From Dryas octopetala (taxonomy: Eukaryota; Streptophyta; Magnoliopsida; Rosales; Rosaceae): a stretch of DNA of 64,000 nt. The position numbers and the translations under genes are program-made. Position 1 is the first letter of the stretch. Each line of letters begins with the position of its first letter. The notes beneath the pieces were generated by a model. It saw only the letters and a program-made list of their open reading frames with translations, was not told the origin of the DNA and made no database searches. Where the stretch lies: assembly GCA_963921425.1 (NCBI GenBank), contig OY992833.1, forward strand, positions 3,784,501 through 3,848,500, read 5' to 3'. Positions 32,981-45,953 of this stretch are shown piece by piece.

Positions 32981-35140
32981 AAATGAGCTTGAATTTAATT
33001 TTTTATTTGGCTGGATTTCTAGTTAAAAATCTTTCAATAACAAGACTTGAGAGTAATTTATTATATAATGAAATTGAAGACTTGGAGGGTTAATTTGATG
33101 GAGCTCCATGTTTTGCTTATTTTTCGGTGTTGATTTCATGTTTACATTTAAATATTAAATTTTATATTCAAATAGCTTAAATATGACTTAATTTTCTGAA
33201 TTATACTATTCAAGCTAAAACTCATAACATATTTGAGCATCGCTTTATCCATTTCATTTAATTACCACCTGGAGATGGCCTTAGTTTTTGAACTCAAAAC
33301 AACATAATTTTAGAAATAGCACAACATATACAAAAAGCAAAGATCACTAGAAAATCTTATTAGTTTCTTAACTTGGATCATGATGTTTCTTAAAAAATAT
33401 AGGAGATTCCTAACTCAACTTTTTGTAAGTTTGGAAAGGCAAGCACTGCCAACGCCAAAATGGTTTTGTGGAGGAGCAAGTAAAGCAGTTGAACCCACAT
33501 CTGTCGAATATGACATCGAATGGGTTTGCACATGATGCAACCTAATTTTAGTAACAGATCATTGTCCTTTTCTGTGCACGTACGTATTCTAAATTATCGT
33601 AACATTTTATCAAACTTGAGTAAGAATATAAGGCACCTTGTTTGGGTTATAAATGTGCTCATGTGATTTTTAGGTGTGAATTTAGTGATTCACCAATCTA
33701 TCAATAATTTACAGCCACTGCAATTTAATTTGGAATTTCTACTATATTTTAGTTTTAGTCATCTATTACAAATTTAAGGGTTAATTATGAGTCCATAAAT
33801 GCAATCTCATATACGCTAAAAAATGTGATTCATAATGGCAGTCTTGTGTTCCTTGCAGATCTCCTTGAATCATATTTCCCTTCAAGCAGGCCACCTAATT
33901 ATATTCAGAACGCTCCTCTAAGAGGATCTCGGAATGCTTTGATATTTTAATACATATTTCGTTTTCACTAAATAAATTAAAAAAAGAAATATGAATCAAT
34001 TACCTCTTTAGCTTACACTCTCATGTTTATAATATATGACTAAAATTAAAGGTTGAACAAAAACAAATTTAGAAAACAAACAAGTAATCCCAATTCTGAA
34101 TTATATATCAATTTCTTAAAAAACCATACGCTAAGAGTCCAATTACAGGACCACATTGTTGAGATTCATCTCATTACACTCTCTCATAATTCAACTTGTT
34201 TCTTTTTTAAATACTCATTTAAAGTATCATCATATAAGAAATTAATCAAATTAAAAATTGTTTAGCCAATCACTGAGTTTGACTATTCATTTGATGACAA
34301 TTAAATGACTTGATTAGTTAAAAATCTATTGAGTTTTGCATAAATGATCTTTTAAAGTAAACCTAACAAATAGACAGTGCGAATCATTCCCCCACATTCT
34401 CATTAAAGAATTCTCCTATATGCTAATACATCAACCATCTGGCTATGACGTTCAACCACAAAATCCTTGTCATTGTCATTACATATAAATAAGGAATAAT
34501 CAACCAGATTGGTCTCTATATCCCCCCTCACGTCTCTAAATTTAACCATCACTTCACATGAAAAGAAAAGGAAAGATATGATATTTAATATAATGAAGTT
34601 AAGGTCCCTACAACATGTGCAGCACTACAAAAGTCATCTTCAAGTAAAACGTCCACTTTTCAAGCAACCTAACATAACATGCATCCTTCTAATCCTCTCC
34701 TTCCCATGTGCAATTACTTACACCTACAACCCCACCAAATTCACTATAAATTATAAAAGTACTATATACAAACATATATGCACAAGTAATCTCTCCAGCA
34801 TATATCCAATCATCAACCTACCCCTTTATGTATTAACCAAAATCTTTTTCTTTTTTTTAATCATTGAATAATGCTGGTATAACTGGGATCCTAAGCAGCC
34901 CTGTTGTTACACAGCCTGTGGAATCGTTTAAAATCATTTAAGCAGATCAAGGAACCGTTTAAAATCATTTAAGCAGATCAAACGCAATGGATGAATTGTC
35001 GAAAGAACAAAGCAAATGTCATTCAAAGAGTCCACCCAACGGACATGATTCAAAGTAATAAACAAATAATACCTTTAATGAGTATTGTAAAAGAATATCA
35101 TACAACTTTCTTTCATTTCTTTAATTTTTCTTTCTGATCA
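32981..35140. other. Intergenic, no gene seen
   Basis: AT-rich sequence downstream of the minisatellite and beyond the 3' end of the receptor kinase gene. A 31-base direct repeat (GTTTAAAATCATTTAAGCAG core) occurs twice at about 34926-34980. Short ORFs here show no family features. Confidence 0.5.
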
Positions 35141-35414
35141 TCATCACCAAATCAATCTGTTAGCTATCAAAGAATCAACAACAGAAAGTTTTTACAGGTT
35201 CATGCAAGCATGAGGTCTAGCTTGGATAAAGATCATGGAAAGAACAAGCAAAAACAATAAATACAAGAAATCTGTGATACACGGGTGATCCGCTCGGATC
35301 AAAACTGCTTGATGCATTACCTGTTTTCTCTTTTTTACTGGTACCCTCCTCACCCAACCTTTTTGGGTCTCTTTCTCTATGGTTTGGAAAGTGTTTTGAT
35401 CTTTCATTATATTT

Positions 35415-38400
35415 TTATCGACAATCCATTGAATCGAATGAGTCAGCAAATCCGGAAGGTTTTGAGGGGATGCTTGATTGAGTTTGAGAGACAGACATAT
35501 CATCAAACATCCTGGAAGTACCTTCATTGGCTTGCCATCTTTGCAATGCTTGAGGAAGGCTCATGTGCAGGTCAATGCCACTGTTTTCTTCTTCGTCATG
35601 GCAGGTAGGTTTCCAGTGCTCAACAAGAGGACCCAAGATGTTGACTGCATGACCCATGTCTGGTCTCTGGTATGGCTCCCGAGCAGTGCAGTGTCCCGCC
35701 AGCTCAGCAACTTTGTATATACTCTCCATTGTCTCCTCATCAGGGTCAATAGTTTGGTCAATAGCCTTTGGAATGTTTTCCTTGTTGACAAGGACTCTGC
35801 GGAACCATGAGACCAAATGAGCCCTTTCATCTGGCATGGTATCATCTAGGGCTTTTCTACCGCTCATCAGCTCCATCAACACCACTCCGAATGCATAAAC
35901 ATCTACTTTTGTTGTCACTCTGCCGGTAGCTGATTATAAAAACATAGATTCAATCACATCAATATTCTAGCATAACTACATAACTATCATAGAGCAAAGT
36001 GAATTCATAATTAATTCAAAGTGAAAAAAAAAGTTGACAAAGTTCTTACAAGGAAAAATTGACCAAGATAAGTTGCAAATTAAACCAAATGACATGTTAT
36101 CCTTATTGAAGGATGAACTAAACCAAATTACGGCAATAGTAGCATCCATTCCTAGTGCATTCTAGTACAATAAATTATCAGTCCTCTTTTGGAGTTCTAA
36201 AATCTCGTTACAAAAAGGCTGATACATATGCATGCTTAAAGCTTAGGAAATGCCATAATTAATTCTTTCAATTAAGACATGAAAAGACAGAAATTGAAGG
36301 GTTTTTCTTACCTGCATATTCTGGTGCAAGATACCCAAATGTCCCTGCCAACCGTGTTTCAACAGAATACTTCCCGTCGGGGGCATTTTTAACCAAACCA
36401 AAGTCAGCAACCTTGGCCCTCATGTCATCCCCAAGAAGTATGTTTGAGGGCTTTAAATCTCTGTGAATGAAACTTTGTTGAGCTAAGCTGTGCAGATATT
36501 CGACTCCTCTTGCCACATCCAATGCTATTGTCACTCTCTGCTTCCAAGTAAGAGGAGGTACCCCATTCTCGCGCCAATCAAACAAGTGCTGTGTCAATGT
36601 CCCTTGTGGCATGTACTCGTATACCAGAAGCCTCTCATTGCCATTGATGCAGGATCCTAAAAGAGCAACCAGATGTCTATGCCTGACCTTAGTGAGGACT
36701 GCAATTTCTGCCTGAAACTCATTCAATCCTTTAGTTCCTACTGCCACAGATTCCATCCTTTTAACAGCAATTTTAGTCCCATCATGCAATTCACCTTTGT
36801 AAACAACTCCAAATCCGCCTCTACCCAATATATTATCCTCACTAAAGTTATTCGTCACTTGTCTAAGAACTTGGATAGAAATTGCAACATTTCCACCCTC
36901 AAAAACATGAACCTCACTGCGGTCACCACTGCTCTGGCTATGCAGATCACTTGCAACTCCGTTATACCCATTTGCACTACTCATCACATCACTCTTGGCA
37001 ATTTCGATCCCAGTCATTGGATTATCCACCCTTCCGAATTTCCTATGCTTTTTACTAACATAACATTTGATGGACACAAACAATACCACCACAACGAAAA
37101 TAATAACAGCAATAACTATACCAGCAATCATACCAGGTGACACCGGAGAACCATTCGCTCCCTGAGCTGGACTCCCACCAGGTGTAGTTGCATTCGAACC
37201 AGACCCGGACGGAGTCCCTCCACCTCCAGAGCTCGGAATTGGTTTTCCAAGCAAGAGGTTACCAGTGGTAGTTAACTTAACGGTAGATGCAAATTTCGGA
37301 ATTTCCCCACTCAGATTGTTATTGGAAACATCAAAAAGCTGAAGCTGAGGCAAGCTTGTCAACCTATCCGGAATCACCCCCGTCAAGTTGTTATTACTCA
37401 ACATCAAATTTTTCAGCGATGTCAGATTGGCAAATGCAGGCGAAATGGTCCCATTGAAATGCTTCTTCTCAAAATTCACTGTGATAACATTTCCCTGCGC
37501 ATCACAAACAATGAAGCTCCAGCTTTGGCAAGCATTGTTTCCATCCCAAGAATCAGCCAGCAAAATTGGGTACCCCAAAGCCCCTGCAACCTCGAGCAAA
37601 GTAGTGACCTGAGCATCACAAGCTCCTACAGTGTCTTTACAAAAGCTATTAGTCCCAGCAAAAGTGGCTTTCACTTTGGGATCAAACACAGGCAGAGGAC
37701 CCTGCAGCTTGTTGTTGTCCAGAGAAACGTTCTGCAAAGCAGTTGCGGACATCAAAGTGGCCGGCACAATACCCGAAAGCTGGTTATCACGAAGCTGAAG
37801 ATCAAACAAAGTTTCACACTTTGAGAGGTCTGGAATCGGACCAGTGAACTGGTTCTTATGGAGCCAGACCTGGGACAACTGGGTCATGCTTGAAAGAACT
37901 TCAATGGTACCAGAAAACCCAACTAGCTGATTGTTAAGCCAGAGGTTTTGAATCCCAGATCCAGCAAAGCTATTGGGCAAAGGCCCAGTAAGATTATTGT
38001 AAGAAAGTCTCACATTCTGCAAGTTTGGGAACGAATCAAAGACATCAGGCAAAGACCCATATAAATTTGCATTACCTGCAGTCAAAGTGACCAAGCTTGA
38101 AGCTTGGGTGAGCTCAGTGGGGAAGGTCCAAGGGTCAAGGTTGATGTTTTGGCTGATGCTCAAGGTCTGCAAGCTGGTGAGTCCTTGGAAACACCCAGAA
38201 GGAATGGAAGTGAAATTGTTGGTGTCAATGAAGACTTCTTGGAGAGATGTGAGGTTGGCCAAGGCTGGGAAGGAGCCAGAAAGAGAGTTGCTTTGGAGTG
38301 AGAGGGTGGTGAGCAGAGAGAGAGAGTTGAGGTTTGGAGGGAGAGAGCCTGAGAGGGATTGAGAGGCTAAGTCTATGGAGGTGACTCTGTTGGAAGAGTC

Positions 38401-38574
38401 ACATTTGACTCCTTCCCATTTGCAGTAGTCTGTGGTGGAGGACCAGCCGCTGGGTTTTGGCTTCAGGTTCTCCAGCAGCTTTGACATTACGGCTGAGTCG
38501 TCTGCTGTGGTGGTGGTGGTGGTGAGGAGGAGGAGGAGAGAGAAGGCTAGAAAGAGGGTTTTGAGCTTACCCAT
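35415..38574 (-). CDS. TMK-like leucine-rich repeat receptor kinase, 2 exons, 925 aa
   Basis: Transmembrane kinases of the TMK group sit in the plasma membrane and act in auxin-linked and growth signalling. Exon 1 is 38574-36312 and exon 2 is 35929-35415; the GT-AG intron falls just after [11 protein letters not shown], the usual TMK position. I chose the ATG at 38574 because a signal peptide follows at once ([17 protein letters not shown]); an upstream in-frame ATG would add 31 non-signal residues. Domains are LRRs at about 30-300, a non-LRR island with cysteines at about 311-357, further LRRs at 365-430, a Gly/Ser/Pro-rich stalk, and a TM segment at about 482-505. The kinase spans 581-857 (GRGGFG, K605, HRD 704-706, DFG 724-726). 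All catalytic motifs are intact, so it should be an active kinase. The C-terminus SFDSMDCR resembles TMK1/TMK4 tails. Confidence 0.95.
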
Positions 38575-38720
38575 TTCTGGGTTTTTTTTTTTCTGGGTTT
38601 GAGAGAGAGAGATGGGTTTGTTTTTCTTTGGTTTTAGGAGTGAATGGCGGTTTTGTACAGACAACAAAGGGGAAGCAGGGGAAGGGTGCTTTTTGTTGGG
38701 GAATGAGCTGTGCTAGGGTG
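38575..38720 (-). promoter_or_regulatory. 5' leader of the TMK-like gene
   Basis: On the minus strand the leader is C/T-rich (CTCTCTCTC runs at about 38601-38612), typical of plant 5' UTRs. The transcription start cannot be fixed. Confidence 0.4.
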
Positions 38721-39366
38721 ACAGAGTTGCTCACGCTAATCAAACATAGTCTTATTTTGCGGTGGATTCCGATTTTTTTTTCTGAACTTACGTTATGGAT
38801 CGGACACTAAAAAAAAAATTAAAAATTAAAAAAAAAAAAAAATTACCATGACAAGTAAAATGATGACACCTAAAATTAACACTCTTAGTATTTTCCCTTC
38901 TTTTATGCATGAATATACAATTTTCTGTTTTTATAGAATTTTTTTTGTTCGGTTATGTATAGTTTGTTTGGAGAAAAATGCTAGCTACATTTCTTTTTTT
39001 ACTTTTGTATTTGATTTTTTAAAAAATATTTTATTTTATAGTGTTGTCTTATAATAGAATTTTCTTTTATCATTCTTTAATGATCTCTGCTAAAAAATAA
39101 ATTAAATTAAAACTCATTTGGTCATATACTATTAACAAATAAATAGACAATTTTGATAACAATTAGTTTAATGTATGTTTAATTGATAACTCTTACATGA
39201 TGAAACTATTTCTAAATCAAGATTTTTTGTTTTGCTCTTAAAAACATTTGGAATTGAATACTAAAATTTATTCATTAAATAATGTAGTTTATTTATTTGA
39301 ACCATTTTTAAATAATAAAATTTCTAAAAAATAAAATACTTGTACATTATTTTGTGAATATATATC
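38721..39366. other. Intergenic, no gene seen
   Basis: AT-rich promoter-side sequence of the receptor kinase gene with long A and T runs. I found no reading frame of interest. Confidence 0.5.
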
Positions 39367-39380
39367 ATAACTCCAACATT
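39367..39380. repeat. LINE target-site duplication, left
   Basis: ATAACTCCAACATT, identical to 42741-42754. A 14-base duplication is typical of target-primed LINE insertion. Confidence 0.9.
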
Positions 39381-42300
39381 TTTTTTTTGATAATAATAAG
39401 TTTGGCATTTATTCATGAAGTAAATCTTCATACAAAAGATCTGAGAGCCAAGGAGGCCCAGATACAGAGTCAAGCCAAACATTTGAAAGCAAAGAAGAGA
39501 AAGCATGTTTTGCCAGGGCGTGCGCCACTCTGTTGCCGTCACGTTGTCTAAATTGGCAGCGAGCCGCGGGGAAGCAGTTCATCAGTGTCTTGACATCTTC
39601 CACTAGCGCACCGTCTGCAGCCATACATGGGTCTTGGCTGTTGATGTCCTGCACCACCCCTTGAGCATCAAGTTCAAGGATTATATTCTGGAGGCCCAGG
39701 TCAGCAGCCAACTGTAACCCAGTCAATGCAGCCATGAGTTCTGTTGTACGGGCGGCGAGAGGAGCGAAAACCAGCTTTGTCGCCGCAAGTAGCAGGGCCC
39801 CCTCGCTGTCTCTGATGACCATTCCCAGCCCCCTTCGTTCCTCACCCCTTCCTGTGGCGCCATCTACATTAATTTTGATCCAGGCCAGTGGTGGTGGCTC
39901 CCAACGGCATAGAGGTTGTACCGACACAGTGGGGGGGGGGGGGGCGGGGCTAGGTTTGCAGTTTCATACTCAGTGGCAAGAGAGACCAGTCGTTCATAAA
40001 CACTTTCAGGCCGCTCGTCTATCTGCTTGAACACCCATGCATTTCTTGAGTTCCATATTCCCCAGCATAGGTAGGCGAACAGAGTTTGTTCCTCCCTTGT
40101 AAGGACTGTCTGCGCATATTCCAGGAAGCTAATGAATCTCCCATCCATTCGTAGCCCAACAGCGGCACCGAAGGTGGAGAGAGCCCATATGCGTTGTGCA
40201 CTGGGGCAGTTCCATATACTGTGAAGAACCGTTTCATAGGCAGAGTGGCAGCGGGGGCAGGCAGGGGATTGAATTAGCTTCCTTTTAAATAAACCCACCC
40301 CACATGGAAGTGCTTCAAGACAACACCTCCATAAGAATAATTTGATTTTGCTCGGGATTTTTAGCTGCCATATACCCTTCCAGAATCGATGGAGTGGTTG
40401 TCTCCTGGAGGTCTCGCCATCAAAGTTACCAGAGGATTTTCGATCAAGCCAGTAACCACTGCGGACACTGTATCGCCCATCCCTGGTATAATGCCAAAAC
40501 AATCTATCGGGTTGTTGCAGTCTGCCGAGGGGAAGGCTGATGATTGCCTCCACCTCTTGTGGCCAGAAATGTTGCTGAAGCAGTGCTATGTTCCATAGCC
40601 CCGTTGAGGTGAGGAGATCCTTAACCCGTGTATCAGGAGGCAAGCTCATCGGGGATTGTGGGCATAAAAGTGGTAGGGGTGGGCAGCCATGCATCTTGAT
40701 AAACTCTGATAGAGGTGCCATCACCCACCCTCCATCGCATGCCTTTGTGGAGCAGAGTGCATGCCCAATGTAGTGACCGCCAAACAAGAGATGGCTGGGT
40801 GCCTAGCCCAGCCGAGAGGATAGAACCGGTCGGATAATATTTGCTCTGCATGACTCGACTAACCAAAGAGAGTGGATTCAGCATGAGGCGCCAGCACTGT
40901 TTTGCAAGTAAAGCACGATTAAAGCACCCCCAGCTCTCTGAAACCCAGGCCCCCTTCCCATCTTGGTTGGCAGAGCTTGTCCCATCTAACCCAATAGATA
41001 CCACGAGTCAACTTCTCTTTTCCCCACCAGAACCGAGCAATAAGAGAAGTAATAGTTTTTTGGACCCCGTTCGGCATTCGAAAAATACTCATGTAATATG
41101 TAGGAATCGCCTGTAGGACTGCCTTAATAAGAACCTCTTTCCCGGCCCGTGAGAGGAAGCGTTCTTTCCATCCTTGAACCCGTTGCCAAACCCGATCTTG
41201 TACTATTTTAAATAGCTTCTTTTTTTCCCGTCCAGCCACAGTAGGAAGGCCTAAGTATTTTTCGTGGCAGGCGACGATAGGCACATGTAGACATTGTGAG
41301 ATGATCACTTTAATTAGATGATCCGCATTTGGGCTGAAACATACAGCCGACTTCTCATAGTTGACCTTTTGTCCCGATATTTCTTCATAAGCATGGAGGA
41401 TGTCCCTGATCGCAAGGCAGGCTTCAACAGTGGCCTCAAGAAAAAGTATGCTGTCATCCGCATAAAAGAGGTGGGTTATAGGAGGGGCATTCGTAGCAAC
41501 TCGGACACCCGTAATTCTTGCATTGTGTTCGGCTTGGTGAATTGCCAAACTCAGACTCTCCCCGCAAAAAAGGAAAAGGTATGGCGAGAGTGGGCACCCT
41601 TGTCTCAGACCTCGCTTCGGGGTGATAAGACCCAGCGGGTTGCCTCGCCACAGGACTGAAAATGACACCGTTGTAAGACAATCCATAACCCGGTTAATCC
41701 ACTGCTCATGAAAGCCCAGTTTTCGTAGAACCGCCTCTAAAAAGTTCCATTCCACTCGGTCATATGCTTTTGCCATATCAAGTTTAATGGCCATTTTCAG
41801 AGTGGCATTCACTCGTGTATGCTTGATGGCATGGGTGGTTTCGAATGCAGCGATCACATTATCCAAAATCTGTCTACCTGGAACAAAAGCACTTTGATTC
41901 TCAGAGATAACATGGGGTAGCCAAACTTTAAGTCTGTTTGCGAGTGCCTTGGCAACTAGTTTGTAAAGGACTGTGCAAAGGCTGATGGGCCGGAATTCAG
42001 TGACCCGCTTGGGCTCATCAAGTTTGGGGATTAAAGCTATCAATGTGTGATTGACATCCCGAACACTCGCATCGCCATTGAGGATACGCAAGCAGAAAGT
42101 GGAGATGTCGTCACCAACAATATGCCAATAGCGTTGGTAAAAAAGAGCCGGCATTCCGTCAATCCCTGGGGCCTTGGTGGGGTACATTTGCTTAAGTGCC
42201 ATTTCAATATCTGTTTTCGAGTATGGAAGTATAAGCTGGCGGTTCATTTCAGCAGTGACTTTCGGTTCAATCAATCCCAGAAATCGTTCCATATCAATAC

Positions 42301-42740
42301 CACCTGTAGAAGTGAATAGAGTGGAAAAATAATTACAAAACATAGTACCAATCACATTCGAGTCCGTAACCCAGTTGTTCCGATCATCCAGCAGTCCCAT
42401 TACTGAATTTTTTCTCCCCCGTGCCTGGGCCTGTGCATGGAAGTATCTGGTATTTTTATCTCCCTCGGTAAGCCAAGTAATCCTCGACCGTTGTCTCCAG
42501 TAAGTCTCATCCCCAGCTATCAAGGTGTCCAGTTGTTGTTCAACTCTCATTTGTTTTTGGAAAGAGCCCTCGTGCAGTGGTTGTGCCTTGATGTGTCTCA
42601 GTTCAGTTCGAAGGCGGTTGATAGCTTTTTTCCGGGTCCCATAAAACCGTTGACTCCAAGTAGAGAGGTGCCCAGCGCATTGTTTGATTCCATCCATCAC
42701 CGACTGCCTCTGCCGAGTCGCCCAACTCCAAGTGTCCGAG
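39381..42740 (-). mobile_element. L1-type LINE, 5'-truncated, 3.36 kb
   Basis: Read on the minus strand it starts inside ORF2 downstream of where the endonuclease would be. It holds a reverse transcriptase with FYADD (HLFYADDSILFLEATVEA) and KLDMAKAYDRVEWNF, then a zinc-binding reverse-transcriptase domain (WQLKIPSKIKLFLWRC, CPRCHSAYETVLHSIWNC). It ends with an RNase H domain (WIKINVDGATGRG, ELMAALTGLQLA) and the stop at 39409. It ends in a short poly(A) tract (T run at 39381-39388 on the plus strand). The protein is broken into three or four frames (changes near 40.95, 40.75 and 39.9 kb, the last beside a G homopolymer at 39931-39945). ORF1 and the endonuclease are missing, so it is dead on arrival or decayed since. 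Confidence 0.93.
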
Positions 42741-42754
42741 ATAACTCCAACATT
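42741..42754. repeat. LINE target-site duplication, right
   Basis: ATAACTCCAACATT, the second copy of the duplication. It marks the exact 5' truncation point of the LINE at 42740. Confidence 0.9.
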
Positions 42755-42968
42755 ATTGCTGAAAGAGAAAACATAGAGAATTGGTTACTAGAATTACAAA
42801 TGCATCAGTGAGATTAATTGATTTAGTCATCCAATTAATTAACTGATCCCTTATTCCCTTATTAATAAAGTAAACTTGTAACAGAGATTGGACATTATTT
42901 AATAATCCAATTATTTGTTAGATATAACTATAATTATCAAAACAATATTCCGTTCAGATAAAAAAAAA

Positions 42969-43363
42969 AGGGCTGCTATTTGCACATCCCTAAATTTTTT
43001 TTTTTGCACACCCTTTTTGAAAAAAAAAAAAAACTCAAGAAAAAAGACCATTAGGCCCTCCCCTCACCCACACACCCCATCCGCATCTCCCCCCCCCCCC
43101 CCCCCGCGTACACACCCCATCCCCATCCCCATCTCCACTTCATCTCCATCGTTTTTTTTTTTCTTCTTCACCATCGAAGCCCACCCCCCACCCTTTCTCT
43201 TCTTCTTCTTCCCCCCACCCCAACCACCTCCCCCCGAGCCCTCCCCTCCTCTTCTCTCCGACTCCTCTCTCCTTGCCACCTCTCAATCCCTCATCCTCCT
43301 CCTCCCCGCATGCACCACCTACAAACAGCCACCACCTGCAGACAGCCAAAACAGCCACCACCA

Positions 43364-43410
<47 letters not shown>

Positions 43411-44067
43411 CACCCTAGCAGACAACCAAAAATATAAAAAAAAAAAAATTGCAGCGGGTCCGGCGGACCAGAGCCGAACCCGGTGGTTTCGTTCGACAGG
43501 TACCCACCAAATAGAATAGGATTGTTCGGTGGTACTTATCGAACGAAACCACCGGGTTTGGCACTGATCCACCGAACCCGCTCTAATTTTTTTTTTTTTT
43601 AAGTTTTCTTCCATCCAGCGCGCGATGGTGAGCTAGCTGGAGGAGCAGTTGTGGAGTGGGCAAGAGAGAGGGGGTGGGTCTGGTTAGGGTGGGGGTGGGG
43701 AGGGAGGGAGGTGGTCGGGGTAGGGGGAAGAAAAAGAAGAGAGAGTGGGGCTGGGGAAAGAGAGAGCAAGAGAGAGAAAGGGAGAGAGGAGAGAGGGGCA
43801 GGGAGGGGGTGGGGTGGTCGCCGGTGGTGGTAGGCTACTCAGCGTGGTCGGGGATGGGTGTGTGCCAGAGAGAGGAGAGGTGGGGAGGGAGGTGATCGGG
43901 GATGGGTGTGTGGCTGTGTATATGTGTATGTGTGTTTTTTCTTTCTGTTTAGGAAGGGTGTGCAAAAAGAAAAATGGATGGGCTATAAGGTCTTTTCCCT
44001 TGAGTTTTTTTTTTTTTTAAGGAAGGGTGTGCAAAAAGAAAAAAAAAGGTGTGCAAATAGCAGCCCT
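42969..44067. mobile_element. 1.1 kb foldback element with CT/GA arms
   Basis: Termini are AGGGCTGCTATTTGCACA and its complement. The left arm is C/T-rich (with a pure CT run of about 45 bases at 43362-43406 and a C run at 43090-43104), the right arm G/A-rich. The centre is a strong palindrome: GTGGTTTCGTTCGA at about 43480 pairs with TCGAACGAAACCAC at about 43540. Proline-rich and glycine-rich frames across the arms are products of base composition. No transposase. The target duplication is unclear because A-runs flank both ends. Confidence 0.88.
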
Positions 44068-45515
44068 CTAAAAAAACCAATATTTGTGTTTATATAGAAA
44101 TTACATAATTAAGTTTCTGAAGGATAATTAAAAAAATATTATTGTTATCATTATACTTTTTTTATTTCTAGTGGACATTATTATTAGTTTTCTTATTCTT
44201 TTTTTATCAAGGAAAAATTAGGTTTGAATTTGGGTCTCTAACATTAGAGAGATACTATTAGACTAGTAGCTAGTTAGTATTTTTTTCTATTCACTAAAGC
44301 ACCTATAACTATTAGGGTTTTTTTTAATAATTCCATTTAGACAACAGTAGTTTTTAAAAAACTCAAATGTGAAAGTCCCAATTTCCAACCGGCCCACTTT
44401 TTAAAAATCAGATACCACTGTAACGGTGTTACTGTAGCGCGTTACAATACCTTTGAGAATTGTTACTGTATAACAGTAACTATTTAAATTACAAAAATAC
44501 AGTATTAATTGTTACTATTTGGTAGTAGTAATCATTGTTACTGTGACAATTTGGAAATTTTCTTAATTTAAAAAAAAAAACCATGAAAAAAAAAATAACG
44601 TGAACTTATTTATACGAAGTAGACTTATTTGTCATTCAACTTTTTAGATGAGTTTTTTATACAAAGGGCTCTAAAAGTGGACTTAATAGCCCAACATGTG
44701 TTTCTACTTCTAATAAAAAGTAGCCATCAAAAGAAAAATGTATCCAATTAAGTACATTTTAGTTGAAAGAAAAATGGCTATTTATATTAGGGAGGCTAAA
44801 AATCCCAAGTAAAACATGATTCTTGATCAAGGAATTGTCTCCCTTAAAACCATTACACTGTTTTTTGGTTAGTAAATTACTACACTTTTACCTTCATGAT
44901 AAAGGTACTCTTATTACCCAATGTACATGATGAAGACATAATAAGGCCATCCATTTTCCAATTAATCCCTTAAGAAATAAGAAACATGAATGATTTGGTA
45001 TAAAATTCATCATTTAAGTAGCACTTAGTACTTACATTCCTTTAAAATATAAACCTTTCTTCTTACCCAACAAAACCATGTGAAACATTTTGTATATATA
45101 TAGCAAGCATTATGTTCTTTTATACTGCCTTAAAAAAAATAACCAATTAGCAATTTTTTTTTTCCCCCAGTAATAAACTATTAAACTTTATGTGGGGTCA
45201 TACGGATACATGTTGATGAGGCCCATAGATGCAAAATGATAGTCTGGATTTCAATTGGCAGTGGGACCCGCCATACGACAACTGGTGCTTAGTAGATAAC
45301 GCGTGGACTTAACTCAATACCCACCGTCTGATTATTCTTTGGTATGCGGATGCCTCCATTTTTAACGCCATTTGCGGAAGACTTGGGCTGGGCATTTCTC
45401 AGGCCAAGCCGGCCGAGCCGGCCGTGCCAGGTCGTGGTCAATGGGTCTCTAAGGCTCAGTCCAGCTTCAGCTTTGCATCGTTGGGTTAATGGTGGGTCGG
45501 CCAGTAATTTTTTTT
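44068..45515. other. Intergenic, no gene seen
   Basis: AT-rich sequence. At 44400-44560 it contains several GTTACTGT phrases, including a perfect hairpin GTTACTGT-ata-ACAGTAAC at 44462-44480. The 45180-45480 part is more GC-rich (GGCCGAGCCGGCC near 45411) but shows no protein family; it resembles the Gly/Ala-coding repeats near 48.8 and 51.5 kb. Confidence 0.5.
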
Positions 45516-45890
45516 AGGTCAAAGTTTATTTTTGATCACTGTAGTTTGTGTTAAATTTTACTTTGATTTATGTAGTTTCAATTGTTACGATTTGGTTATG
45601 TAGTTTACAAATCATTGCAATTTAATAATATATTAACATTTTCGTTCATAAAATAATCAAATTTGTTATGTTTTCGATTATGTACGTTACAAACCATTTC
45701 AATTTTGGTCATGTACTTTATATACCGTTAACGATTTAATGACCAATTTAATGAATTAATAGACAAAAATGCTAATGTGCCATTGAATTGCAACAATTTG
45801 TAAACTATAAGACAAAATTCATAATAAATGAAACTACATGGATCAAAGTAGAACCTAACTCAAATTATAAAAACTAAAAGTGAAATTTAG
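45516..45890. mobile_element. Foldback MITE, about 370 bases
   Basis: Inverted halves. The left half has ACTTTGATTTATGTAGTTTC and TAGTTTACAAATCATTGCAA. The right half carries the near complements GAAACTACATGGATCAAAGT and TTGCAACAATTTGTAAACTA. No coding capacity. Confidence 0.75.
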
Positions 45891-45953
45891 GTTTTTTTTT
45901 TTTTTTTTAAATAAATAATTTAGGATGAAACCCCCAATTCCTACAATAATGAA

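Noticed and set aside
36673..37824. Plus-strand ORFs of 110-155 codons within the receptor kinase gene
   Set aside because: Antisense shadows of a well-supported coding exon.
43064..43965. Glycine-, proline- and arginine-rich ORFs on both strands
   Set aside because: They arise from CT/GA simple sequence in a foldback element; composition explains them.
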